From Bacillota bacterium (GTDB taxonomy: Bacteria; Bacillota; Clostridia; Oscillospirales; Ethanoligenentaceae), in contig JAEWAU010000105.1 of NCBI GenBank assembly GCA_023391535.1, forward strand, positions 1 through 21,858: a stretch of DNA of 21,858 nucleotides, read 5' to 3'. Numbering within the stretch: the first letter of the stretch is position 1; each line of letters opens with the position of its first letter. The notes beneath the pieces are model-generated. The model saw only the letters and a program-made list of their open reading frames with translations. It did no database searches and was not told the origin of the DNA. The translations under genes and the position numbers were made by a program. This document shows, piece by piece, positions 13,411 through 20,238 of this stretch.

Positions 13411-14955
13411 CTACCGCGACAGCGCGCGGAAGATTTGCGGAACCTCCAAAAGCATATCGGACGGCAGCATGCCGGTTTGCGAAAGTCTTTCCGCGCACCG
13501 GTCGCCGGCCGCGCCGTGGATATACACGGCGGCGCACGCCGCGTCTGCATCCGCAAGGCCCTGCGCCGCCAGCGCCGCCACCATGCCCGCGAGCAGGTCG
13601 CCGCTGCCGCCGCGCGCCATGCCCGGGTTCCCGGTGGGGTTGACATACGCGGTGCCATCGCGCGCCGCCACCACCGTGCCGGCGCCTTTGAGCACCAATG
13701 TAAGGCCCATGCTCTGCGCGAAGCCGCGCGCCGTGGAAAGCCGCGTGCGCTGGATTTCGGGAATGCTCTTCCCGCACAGCCGCGCCATCTCGCCGGGATG
13801 CGGCGTCAGAATCAGACTTGCCTTGGATGTCCGCAGTACATCTATATGTCCCTCGAACGCGTTTATGCCGTCGGCATCCAAAATAACCGTTTTTCCCTCC
13901 GGAGCCTCCCGCACCAGGCGGTGCACCAGCGCGCGCGTGCCTTCGTCGCGCGAAAGGCCGCAGCCCACGAGCAGGACATTCGCGGCGGCCGAAAGCTCCG
14001 CCACGCGCTCCCAGGCCGAGAACGCCGCCGCGCCCGCGGGCGTGGCCGGCAGCGGGTAGACGAGGGCCTCCGTGAGGTTCGAGGCCACAGGCAGATAGAC
14101 CGGTTCGGGTACGCCCAATGTCACGAGCCCCGCGCCCGCCCGCAGCGCCCCCTTTGCCGCGAGCAGCGCCGCGCCCGCCATGCCGAGGCTGCCGCACAGG
14201 CAGAATACGCGGCCGAAGCTGCCCTTATTGGCGTCGCGCCGGCGGCGGGGGATGAGCGCGGCAACGCCGGCCTCCTCGAGCAGTTCCACCGAGGGCCCGG
14301 AAAGCCCGCTTGCGGAACCTTCGGGCAGGCCGATGGCCACCGTGACCACGCGGCCGCAGTATCCCGCGGCCGGGGAGAGGAACTGCCCCGTTTTGGGCGC
14401 GCCGAAGGATATGGTGACGCCCGCCGCGATGCACTCGCCCTCCACGGCGCCGGAATCGGCGTCGGCTCCGCTGGGCATATCCAGCGCGTACACGGCCGCG
14501 CCGCTGCGGTTTACCTGCCCGAACAGCGAGGCCAGCAGCGGCCCGCGCGGCGCTCCGTGGAAGCCCGTTCCGAACACGGCGTCCACAAGCACGTCGCATT
14601 CCCGCACCGCGTCCGCGCAGGCCCTTTCCTCCTCAATCGGCAGCACCGATTGCCGCAGCGCGCCCAGGCGCTCGTACATCTCCGTAGCTTCCGGCGTGGT
14701 CGGAGCGCCGCACGCCAGAATCACCGCCACCTGCGCGCCGTTGTCGTGCAGACGCCGGGCCACCACGAAGCCGTCGCCCCCGTTGTTCCCCCGCCCGCAC
14801 AGCACGGTGCAGCGTTTGCCCGCCACGGGCGTATTTTCGCGGATGCAGCGCGCCGCGGCGCTCCCGGCGTTTTCCATCAGCCGCAGCGACGATATGCCTT
14901 CCGCAACGGCAAGTTTCTCCAGCTCGCGCATCTGCGCGCAGGTAACGATACGCAC
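13411..14955 (-). CDS. nnr: Bifunctional NAD(P)HX epimerase/dehydratase
   Basis: The 514-residue product combines both enzymes of nicotinamide nucleotide repair. The N-terminal YjeF_N domain (about 1-215) has CGRGNNGGDGFVVARRL (53-69) and is the NAD(P)HX epimerase. The C-terminal ribokinase-like domain (about 225-510) has NPTGNPGMARGGSGDLLAGM (439-458), LTPHPGEMARL (383-393) and KGAGTVVA (423-430), the ADP-dependent dehydratase motifs. Together they repair hydrated NADH and NADPH. The start is GTG 14955, six bases after AGGAGGG. Length and motifs are complete. It is followed by the membrane-anchored protein 13 nt away, and preceded by a terminator-like hairpin only 35 nt upstream. Confidence 0.96.
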   Translation of the reverse strand: MRIVTCAQMRELEKLAVAEGISSLRLMENAGSAAARCIRENTPVAGKRCTVLCGRGNNGGDGFVVARRLHDNGAQVAVILACGAPTTPEATEMYERLGALRQSVLPIEEERACADAVRECDVLVDAVFGTGFHGAPRGPLLASLFGQVNRSGAAVYALDMPSGADADSGAVEGECIAAGVTISFGAPKTGQFLSPAAGYCGRVVTVAIGLPEGSASGLSGPSVELLEEAGVAALIPRRRRDANKGSFGRVFCLCGSLGMAGAALLAAKGALRAGAGLVTLGVPEPVYLPVASNLTEALVYPLPATPAGAAAFSAWERVAELSAAANVLLVGCGLSRDEGTRALVHRLVREAPEGKTVILDADGINAFEGHIDVLRTSKASLILTPHPGEMARLCGKSIPEIQRTRLSTARGFAQSMGLTLVLKGAGTVVAARDGTAYVNPTGNPGMARGGSGDLLAGMVAALAAQGLADADAACAAVYIHGAAGDRCAERLSQTGMLPSDMLLEVPQIFRALSR

Positions 14956-14985
14956 AAAAATCCCTCCTCGGAAAAAACGAATCCT

Positions 14986-15015
14986 AAAAAGCCCCGGGGC
15001 GAAAGCCGCGGGGCT
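14986..15015 (-). terminator. GNRA-loop terminator between DUF6106-like gene and nnr
   Basis: Positions 14990-15000 pair with 15005-15015 around a GAAA loop (plus-strand sense), with one G-G mismatch. On the minus strand the stem is followed by TTTTT (14990-14986). It ends the DUF6106-like transcript but leaves only about 30 nt to the nnr start, with no promoter visible there, so nnr probably depends on read-through. Confidence 0.75.
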
Positions 15016-15040
15016 GCGGGATGCACCGGCAAAGCCGGAT

Positions 15041-15580
15041 TTATACGGTAAACACCTTGCGCGGGGCGGCGGCCTGCGCGCTTTTCAGAATCCGGTCATC
15101 CGGCGAAAAGAGCAGCTTGACCTGCCCCTGCTTTTCGGTGTGGGCAATGATACAGTAGGTTCCCTTTTCCTCCGGGGAAACGGAAGCGTCCAGGAGCTTG
15201 CAGCCCCTGCCCTGGCTTTCCAGCTCGCGCCGGTGGTCGCCCGAAAGCGGCGCCATCATCTCCATCGAGCGGAAGCTGACGGTGACAAGGCGTTTGCGCT
15301 TGCGCTGCGCCACAATCCGATCCACATCCATCTCACCGTTGGTGACGATGTATTCGAACTCCACGTTCAGCGAGGTGAACAAATACCACGCGCCGTAGCA
15401 GGCCGCGGCGAAAATGAGCATAAAGATCATGGAGAAAGTGCGGAACAGCCCGCTGAGCATCAGCATGAGAACGGCGGTGACGATCACGCCCAGCACGATG
15501 AGGAGCCGATACAGGGCCGTTTTCCCGCTGCCCCTGCGCTTGACCAGATATTCCAGAAACACATCCACCTTGACGTTCAT
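15041..15580 (-). CDS. DUF6106-like two-helix membrane protein
   Basis: The product has 179 residues. A conserved clostridial N-terminus (MNVKVDVFLEYLVKRRGSGK) is followed by two hydrophobic helices at about 24-43 and 50-70. Next comes SLNVEFEYIVTNGEMDVDRI (70-89) and AQRKRKRLVTV (91-101), the most typical block of the family as I recall it, and a soluble C-terminal domain of mixed strands. Function is not known. I start at ATG 15580; the AAAGG directly against it is a poorly spaced site. The upstream alternative (TTG 15640) would add 20 residues without family resemblance and also lacks a clear ribosome site. It has its own promoter and terminator. Confidence 0.75.
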   Translation of the reverse strand: MNVKVDVFLEYLVKRRGSGKTALYRLLIVLGVIVTAVLMLMLSGLFRTFSMIFMLIFAAACYGAWYLFTSLNVEFEYIVTNGEMDVDRIVAQRKRKRLVTVSFRSMEMMAPLSGDHRRELESQGRGCKLLDASVSPEEKGTYCIIAHTEKQGQVKLLFSPDDRILKSAQAAAPRKVFTV

Positions 15581-15657
15581 CCTTTCCCGAAAAACCGGAC
15601 CGACGAGCCGGCCGGCACCGGATTCCGGTAAAAATTTCAAACGGATATCCCACCGCT

Positions 15658-15686
15658 ATTATAGCATAGCGCGCCGCCCTTTACAA
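15658..15686 (-). promoter_or_regulatory. Promoter of the DUF6106-like gene
   Basis: On the minus strand TTGTAA (15686-15681) and TATAAT (15663-15658) are separated by 17 bases, a near-consensus vegetative promoter. Transcription would begin about 15651, giving a leader of roughly 70 nt. It stands back to back with the pheS promoter. Confidence 0.8.
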
Positions 15687-15744
15687 TGCGCGCACACGCG
15701 GGAGGGCCGCCGAAAAAGCGCGCGAAAAAAAGCCGCGCGGGAAA

Positions 15745-15773
15745 TTGATTTTCGGCGCGGCGCGTGGTATACT
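15745..15773 (+). promoter_or_regulatory. Promoter of pheST
   Basis: TTGATT (15745-15750) and TATACT (15768-15773) are spaced by 17 bases and the -10 is extended by TGG. The start of transcription would be near 15780, at the head of the T-box leader. Confidence 0.8.
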
Positions 15774-15779
15774 GAAAAT

Positions 15780-16117
15780 ACTATTTTTCGCGGCGCAGGC
15801 CGCGGGGAAAACGCGAGGAAAAAGTTTCCGACGGCGCGGGATGCCCGCCCAGAGAGGGCGAGGCCGGGGCTGAAAGCCCGCCCGCGGGTGCGCGCCGGCG
15901 GGTTTCGCTTTGGAGCGGCGCTGCTGAACGGGGCGCGCGGGGCAATGCCCCCGCGCATTGAGTAGGCGGCGACGGGACGGCCCCGTTAACGGCCGGAAGG
16001 GATATCGCCCAGGCGGCGCTGTATGCGCGCGGGTGCGTCCCCGAAGCAAAAAATCAGGGTGGTACCGCGGAGGACATGCGCCTCCGCCCCTCGTCACGGG
16101 GGGCGGAGGCGCTTTTT
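15780..16117 (+). promoter_or_regulatory. Phenylalanine T-box riboswitch with terminator
   Basis: The signature T-box AGGGTGGTACCGCGG lies at 16056-16070 and would base-pair with the uncharged tRNA 3' end. Directly after it comes the terminator hairpin, with 13-bp arms 16078-16090 and 16100-16112 and TTTTT at 16113-16117. Upstream, CCAGAGAGGG near 15850 and the sequence TTTCGCTTTGGAGC at 15903-15916 resemble the conserved stem I elements. The TTC at 15904-15906 is the likely Phe specifier codon (TTT at 15903-15905 is the alternative). A pairing AACGGGGC (15927-15934) with GCCCCGTT (15980-15987) encloses a further hairpin at about 15935-15956. Low charged tRNA-Phe should favour read-through into pheS. 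Confidence 0.93.
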
Positions 16118-16189
16118 GCGTCCGGCCGCCGCCCGGCCGCAATACGGCACCGGAACAGGAGACCGGAACAGAAGAAAGGAACGGTAATC

Positions 16190-17212
16190 ATGCTGAAAGA
16201 GCAACTCGAATCCATCCGCAGCGCCGCGGAAAAAGAGCTTGCCGACGCAAGGCTCCCCGCGACGCTGGAGGCTTTGCGCGTTAAATACCTCGGCAAAAAA
16301 GGCGAGCTTACCTCCATCCTTAAGCAGATGGGCGGCCTCTCGCCCGAAGAGCGCCCGGCGGTGGGCGGCCTTGCCAACGAGGTACGCTCCTTTATCGAGG
16401 AGCACATCGCGTCGCGCGGCACGCAGCTGCGCGACGCCGAAACGCGCGAGCGTCTGGCGCAGGAAAAGCTCGACGTCACCATGCCGGGGCGCCGCAGGGC
16501 GCTCGGGCACCATCACCCGCTCACGGCCGTGCTCGACGAGATCACGGATATCTTCATCGGCATGGGCTTCTCCATTGCGCAGGGGCCGGAGGTGGAGCTG
16601 GTGGCGAACAACTTCGACGCCCTCAACACCCCCCAGAACCATCCCTCGCGCGACGAGCAGGACACGTTCTATATCACCGACAATACGGTGCTGCGCACGC
16701 AGACCTCCCCGGTGCAGGTGCGCGTGATGAAATCCCAGAAGCCGCCCATCCGCATCATCGCGCCCGGGCGCGTCTACCGACCCGACGCCATCGACGGCAC
16801 CCATTCCCCTCTCTTTCATCAGATCGAAGGGCTGGTGGTGGACCGCGGCATCACCATGGCCGACCTCAAGGGCACGCTGGACACCTTCGCGAAAGCGCTT
16901 TACGGCCCCGATTCGGTGCTGCGCTTCCGCCCGCACCACTTCCCGTTCACCGAGCCTTCGTGCGAGATGGACACCCGCTGCTTCGTCTGCCACGGCGAGG
17001 GCTGCCGCCTGTGCAAGAACGAGGGCTGGATCGAGCTGCTGGGCTGCGGCATGGTACACCCGAACGTTCTGCGCAACTGCGGCATCGACCCGGACGTTTA
17101 CAGCGGCTTCGCGTTCGGCATGGGCCTCGAGCGCCTCGTGATGCGCCGTTACGGCATCGACGACCTGCGCCTGTTCTACGAAAACGACCTGCGCTTCCTC
17201 AGCCAGTTCTGA
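16190..17212 (+). CDS. pheS: Phenylalanine--tRNA ligase alpha subunit
   Basis: The 340-residue class II synthetase subunit has an N-terminal coiled coil (about 1-85) that contacts tRNA. The catalytic core carries motif 2 in RIIAPGRVYRPDAIDGTHSP (188-207) and motif 3 in GFAFGMGLERLVMRRYGI (306-323). HQIEGLV (210-216) is also typical. A cysteine cluster CFVCHGEGCRLC (264-275) is present, as in several bacterial PheS proteins, and could hold a zinc ion. ATG 16190 has GAAAGGA nine bases upstream; the upstream in-frame part from 16076 lies in the T-box terminator. It attaches phenylalanine to tRNA-Phe together with PheT, 172 nt downstream. Confidence 0.97.
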   Translation: MLKEQLESIRSAAEKELADARLPATLEALRVKYLGKKGELTSILKQMGGLSPEERPAVGGLANEVRSFIEEHIASRGTQLRDAETRERLAQEKLDVTMPGRRRALGHHHPLTAVLDEITDIFIGMGFSIAQGPEVELVANNFDALNTPQNHPSRDEQDTFYITDNTVLRTQTSPVQVRVMKSQKPPIRIIAPGRVYRPDAIDGTHSPLFHQIEGLVVDRGITMADLKGTLDTFAKALYGPDSVLRFRPHHFPFTEPSCEMDTRCFVCHGEGCRLCKNEGWIELLGCGMVHPNVLRNCGIDPDVYSGFAFGMGLERLVMRRYGIDDLRLFYENDLRFLSQF

Positions 17213-17384
17213 CATTGGGCGCGCGGGCCGGCGTTTTCCGGCCCGAACAGATACGATAGTCTGGCAATTTCATTAAATATTGAGAAAGGCTGCGCATCTT
17301 CTGCCCGCCTTTCCTGGTTTAAGCGGAACACTCTGGAACAGATCAATATTTTCTGAAAATGCTGTGAGAAGGGACGGTTTTCAG
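17213..17384 (+). other. Structured, AT-richer gap between pheS and pheT
   Basis: No gene fits here. A hairpin GGGCCGG/CCGGCCC (17225-17231 with 17238-17244) lacks a T-tract. Beyond about 17250 the base composition is clearly more AT-rich than the surrounding genes. It contains a nine-base inverted repeat, AAATATTGA (17275-17283) and TCAATATTT (17343-17351), which encloses a second one, GAAAGGC and GCCTTTC, roughly between 17283 and 17325. These could fold into one nested stem just before the pheT ribosome site. Confidence 0.45.
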
Positions 17385-19766
17385 ATGAATCTTTCAATGA
17401 ACTGGCTCCGGGATTACGTGGAGCTCGATATGGAACCCCGCCGTTTCTGCGAGGCGATGACGATGTCCGGCTCCAAGGTGGAAAGCTACCGGAACACCGG
17501 CGACGGCATTGCGAACGTGGTGGCGGGCAGAATCCGGAGCGTGGAAAAGCACCCGAACGCGGATAAGCTCGTAGTATGCTCCGTGGATGTGGGAAAAGAG
17601 GAGCCGCTCACCATCGTGACGGGCGCCGACAACGTCTTTGCAGGCGCGCTGGTGCCCGTGGCGCTGCACAATTCCACGCTGCCCGGCGGCAAAAAGATCA
17701 CGCGCGGCAAGCTGCGGGGCATCCTCTCCGACGGCATGCTCTGCTCGCTGGGCGAGCTGGGGCTTGCCAAAGGCGATTTTCCCTACGCCGCTGAAAACGG
17801 CATCTTCATTATGGAAGAAAAAGCCGCTTTGGGGCAGGATATCCGCGAGGTGCTGGGGCTGGACGACACCGTGGTGGAATTTGAAATCACGCCGAACCGG
17901 CCGGACTGCCTTTCGGTGCTGGGCCTCGCGCGCGAGGTGGCCGTCACGTTCGGCAGGACGATGCGCCTGCCGGATACCGCCGTGAAAGGCGGCGCGGGCA
18001 AAACGTCCGATTTCGTGCGCGTGGACGTGCAGGCCCCCGCGCTGTGCCCGCGCTATATGGCGCGCGCGGTAAAAAACGTGAAGATCGGGCCTTCCCCGCG
18101 CTGGCTGCGCGAGCGCCTGCGCGCCGCCGGGGTGCGGCCCATCAGCAACATTGTGGATATCACGAACTTTGTGATGCTCGAATACGGCCAGCCCATGCAC
18201 GCCTTCGACCTGCGCACGCTGAAAGGCGGCGAGATCCACGTGCGCCCGGCCGGGGAGGGCGAAACCATCACCACGCTCGACGGCACGGAGCGCCGGCTCT
18301 GCGCGCGCGACCTCGTCATTGCGGACGCCGAAAAGCCCGTGGCCATTGCGGGCGTGATGGGCGGCGAGTTCAGCGGCATCGGCGCGGATACCTCCACCAT
18401 CGTGTTCGAATCGGCGCTGTTCGACCCTGCCTGCGTGCGGCTCACCTCCAAGCGGCTGGGGCTGCGCACCGAGGCTTCCTCCCGCTACGAAAAGGGGCTG
18501 GACGCGCAAAATACCCTGCCGGCGCTCGAACGCGCCTGCCGCCTGGCGGAGCTGCTGGGCGCCGGCGAGCCCTGCGCGGACGCGGTGGATATCGACCATT
18601 CCGCCAAGGAGCCGCGCAAAATCACGCTCGACGACGCGCGCATCCGTGCGCTGCTGGGTGTGAATATCCCCCGCGCGCAGATGGAGGATACGCTGCGCCG
18701 CCTGGAATTCAAGGTGGAGGGCGACACTGTTTCCGTGCCGTCGTTTCGCGGCGACGTGGAAGGCACCGCGGACCTCGCCGAAGAGGTGGCGCGCATTTAC
18801 GGATACGACCGCATTCCCTGCACCATGCCGGGCGGCGCGGTGCGCGGCGGCCTGACGCCGGCCCAGAAATTCGACAAAAACGTCGCCGGCACCCTGCTGG
18901 CGCTGGGCTTCAGCGAAATCTCCACCTTCTCGTTTATCAGTCCCAAATACTACGACAAAATTCTGCTCCCCGCCGATTCCCCGCTGCGGCGTTCCGTGAC
19001 GCTGCGCCGCCCGCTCGGCGAGGATACGAGCATCATGCGCACCACCATGCTGCCCTCCATGCTCGAGACGCTCGCCCTGAACTTTGCCGACCGCAACTTA
19101 AGCGCCCGGCTCTACGAGCTCGGCTCGGTGTACCTGCCCGGCGAAAACGGCGGGCTGCCGCGGGAGAGCGCGCAGCTCGCCCTGGGCGCCTACGGCGAGG
19201 GCGAGGATTTCTACGCGCTCAAGGGGGATATCGAGGAACTCTGCGCGGCTGCGGGCATCCCGGCCCGGAGCCTTTCGTTCGAACCCTGCTCGGAGTACCC
19301 CAGCTTCCACCCCGGCCGCTGCGCGAAGCTCTCTGCGGACGGCGCGCTGCTCGGAGTTCTAGGCGAGATTCACCCGCATGTGCAGGAAAACTACGGCATT
19401 GATGCACGCGTGTTTGCCGCGCTGCTCGACGAGACCGCACTGCGCACCCACGCGGCGGGCGACCGCCGTTACACGCCGCTGCCCAAATTCCCCGCCACGG
19501 CGCGCGACCTCGCCGTAACCTGCGGCGAGGACACCCCCGTGATGACGCTTGAAAACGCCATGCGCAAGGCGGCGGGCAGCCTGCTCGAAACCATCGAGCT
19601 GTTCGACGTCTACCGCGGCAAGCAGATCGCCGCCGGCAAGAAAAGCGTGGCGTTCCGCCTTTCGATGCGGGCGGCCGACCGCACGCTCACGGATGCGGAG
19701 GCCGACGCCACAGTGGCCCGCGTGCTTAAGGAGCTCGGGAGCTTGGGCGCGGAGCTGCGCTCGTAA
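17385..19766 (+). CDS. pheT: Phenylalanine--tRNA ligase beta subunit
   Basis: The product has 793 residues. The N-terminal MNWLRDYVEL block is followed by an EMAP/OB-type tRNA-binding domain (about 40-150, with HPNADKLVVC at 56-65 and GMLCSLGELGL at 117-127). Then come the B3/B4 editing domain, the B5 domain, the inactive class II core and a C-terminal FDX-ACB domain (about 700-793, with KFPATARDLAVTC near its start). This is the usual bacterial length and order. I start at ATG 17385, with AGAAGGGA about ten bases upstream; ATG 17397 is possible. It works with PheS as an alpha2-beta2 enzyme and edits mischarged tyrosine. The pheS-pheT spacing is unusually long. Confidence 0.97.
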   Translation: MNLSMNWLRDYVELDMEPRRFCEAMTMSGSKVESYRNTGDGIANVVAGRIRSVEKHPNADKLVVCSVDVGKEEPLTIVTGADNVFAGALVPVALHNSTLPGGKKITRGKLRGILSDGMLCSLGELGLAKGDFPYAAENGIFIMEEKAALGQDIREVLGLDDTVVEFEITPNRPDCLSVLGLAREVAVTFGRTMRLPDTAVKGGAGKTSDFVRVDVQAPALCPRYMARAVKNVKIGPSPRWLRERLRAAGVRPISNIVDITNFVMLEYGQPMHAFDLRTLKGGEIHVRPAGEGETITTLDGTERRLCARDLVIADAEKPVAIAGVMGGEFSGIGADTSTIVFESALFDPACVRLTSKRLGLRTEASSRYEKGLDAQNTLPALERACRLAELLGAGEPCADAVDIDHSAKEPRKITLDDARIRALLGVNIPRAQMEDTLRRLEFKVEGDTVSVPSFRGDVEGTADLAEEVARIYGYDRIPCTMPGGAVRGGLTPAQKFDKNVAGTLLALGFSEISTFSFISPKYYDKILLPADSPLRRSVTLRRPLGEDTSIMRTTMLPSMLETLALNFADRNLSARLYELGSVYLPGENGGLPRESAQLALGAYGEGEDFYALKGDIEELCAAAGIPARSLSFEPCSEYPSFHPGRCAKLSADGALLGVLGEIHPHVQENYGIDARVFAALLDETALRTHAAGDRRYTPLPKFPATARDLAVTCGEDTPVMTLENAMRKAAGSLLETIELFDVYRGKQIAAGKKSVAFRLSMRAADRTLTDAEADATVARVLKELGSLGAELRS

Positions 19767-19778
19767 TTTATCCCCGTT

Positions 19779-19813
19779 TTTGCGGCGCGGAGGGTTTTCC
19801 TCCGCGCCGCAAA
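19779..19813 (+). terminator. 15-bp hairpin after pheT, without a U-tract
   Basis: Arms 19779-19793 and 19799-19813 pair perfectly around a five-base loop. On the plus strand the stem starts with TTT and ends AAAGC, so no U-tract follows. It may mark the 3' end after Rho-dependent termination or trimming rather than act as a classical terminator. Confidence 0.55.
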
Positions 19814-19875
19814 GCATAGCACGACCCGGAGCTTTACGGAATGCGGTTTGCCGCTTCCGGAATACGGTGTTTTGC

Positions 19876-19904
19876 TTGACAATGGAACGCGCCGGATTTA
19901 AAAT
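19876..19904 (+). promoter_or_regulatory. Strong vegetative promoter of rny
   Basis: A perfect TTGACA (19876-19881) and TAAAAT (19899-19904) are separated by 17 bases. Transcription would begin near 19911. An AT-rich patch at 19982-19997 might hold a second start, but I cannot match it to both boxes. Confidence 0.82.
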
Positions 19905-19910
19905 AATACA

Positions 19911-20238
19911 ATGCAGGCATTCGTCTTTTCCGCTGCAAAATGCGAGCGGCGCCTGTAACCGTGCTCTTACATGCAGGCTTGATTATATATGTATATACGA
20001 AACGAATAACAGTCCGTGAATTTGAGGCGGAAGCCTCCCGGAGCGTTTCCGCGGCAAAATGCGCACGCGGCGGCCCTGCGCGTTTCAGGCGGCCTCGTAT
20101 CTTCGGGAAGACAATCTCGGATTCAAGGGTTGGCCGCGCGCCCTGGCGGGCGCCGGCCACAGACTCGATAAACGCGGAATATATATGGTCTCACCGCCTG
20201 CTGTGATTCAAAACAACAAGGAGGTGCCCGAAACCGAC
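19911..20238 (+). promoter_or_regulatory. Long structured 5' leader of rny
   Basis: About 330 nt separate the promoter from the rny start. Two similar hairpins occur: one at 19930-19949 and one at 20049-20070, both with the motif GCAAAATGCG framed by CCGC and GCGG. A third small stem GAGGC-GGAA-GCCTC lies near 20025-20038, and a GC-rich region with inverted repeats follows at about 20130-20160. No open reading frame with a credible ribosome site is seen. The end holds AAGGAGGTG (20218-20226). No known riboswitch class is recognised. Confidence 0.5.

Noticed and set aside
12736..15051. Plus-strand open frame of 771 codons opposite nnr
   Set aside because: It crosses a terminator and three real genes on the opposite strand, with Arg/His-rich content and no recognisable domain.
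19940..20206. 88-codon frame in the rny leader
   Set aside because: No credible start or ribosome site and a composition that follows the hairpins; treated as leader RNA.
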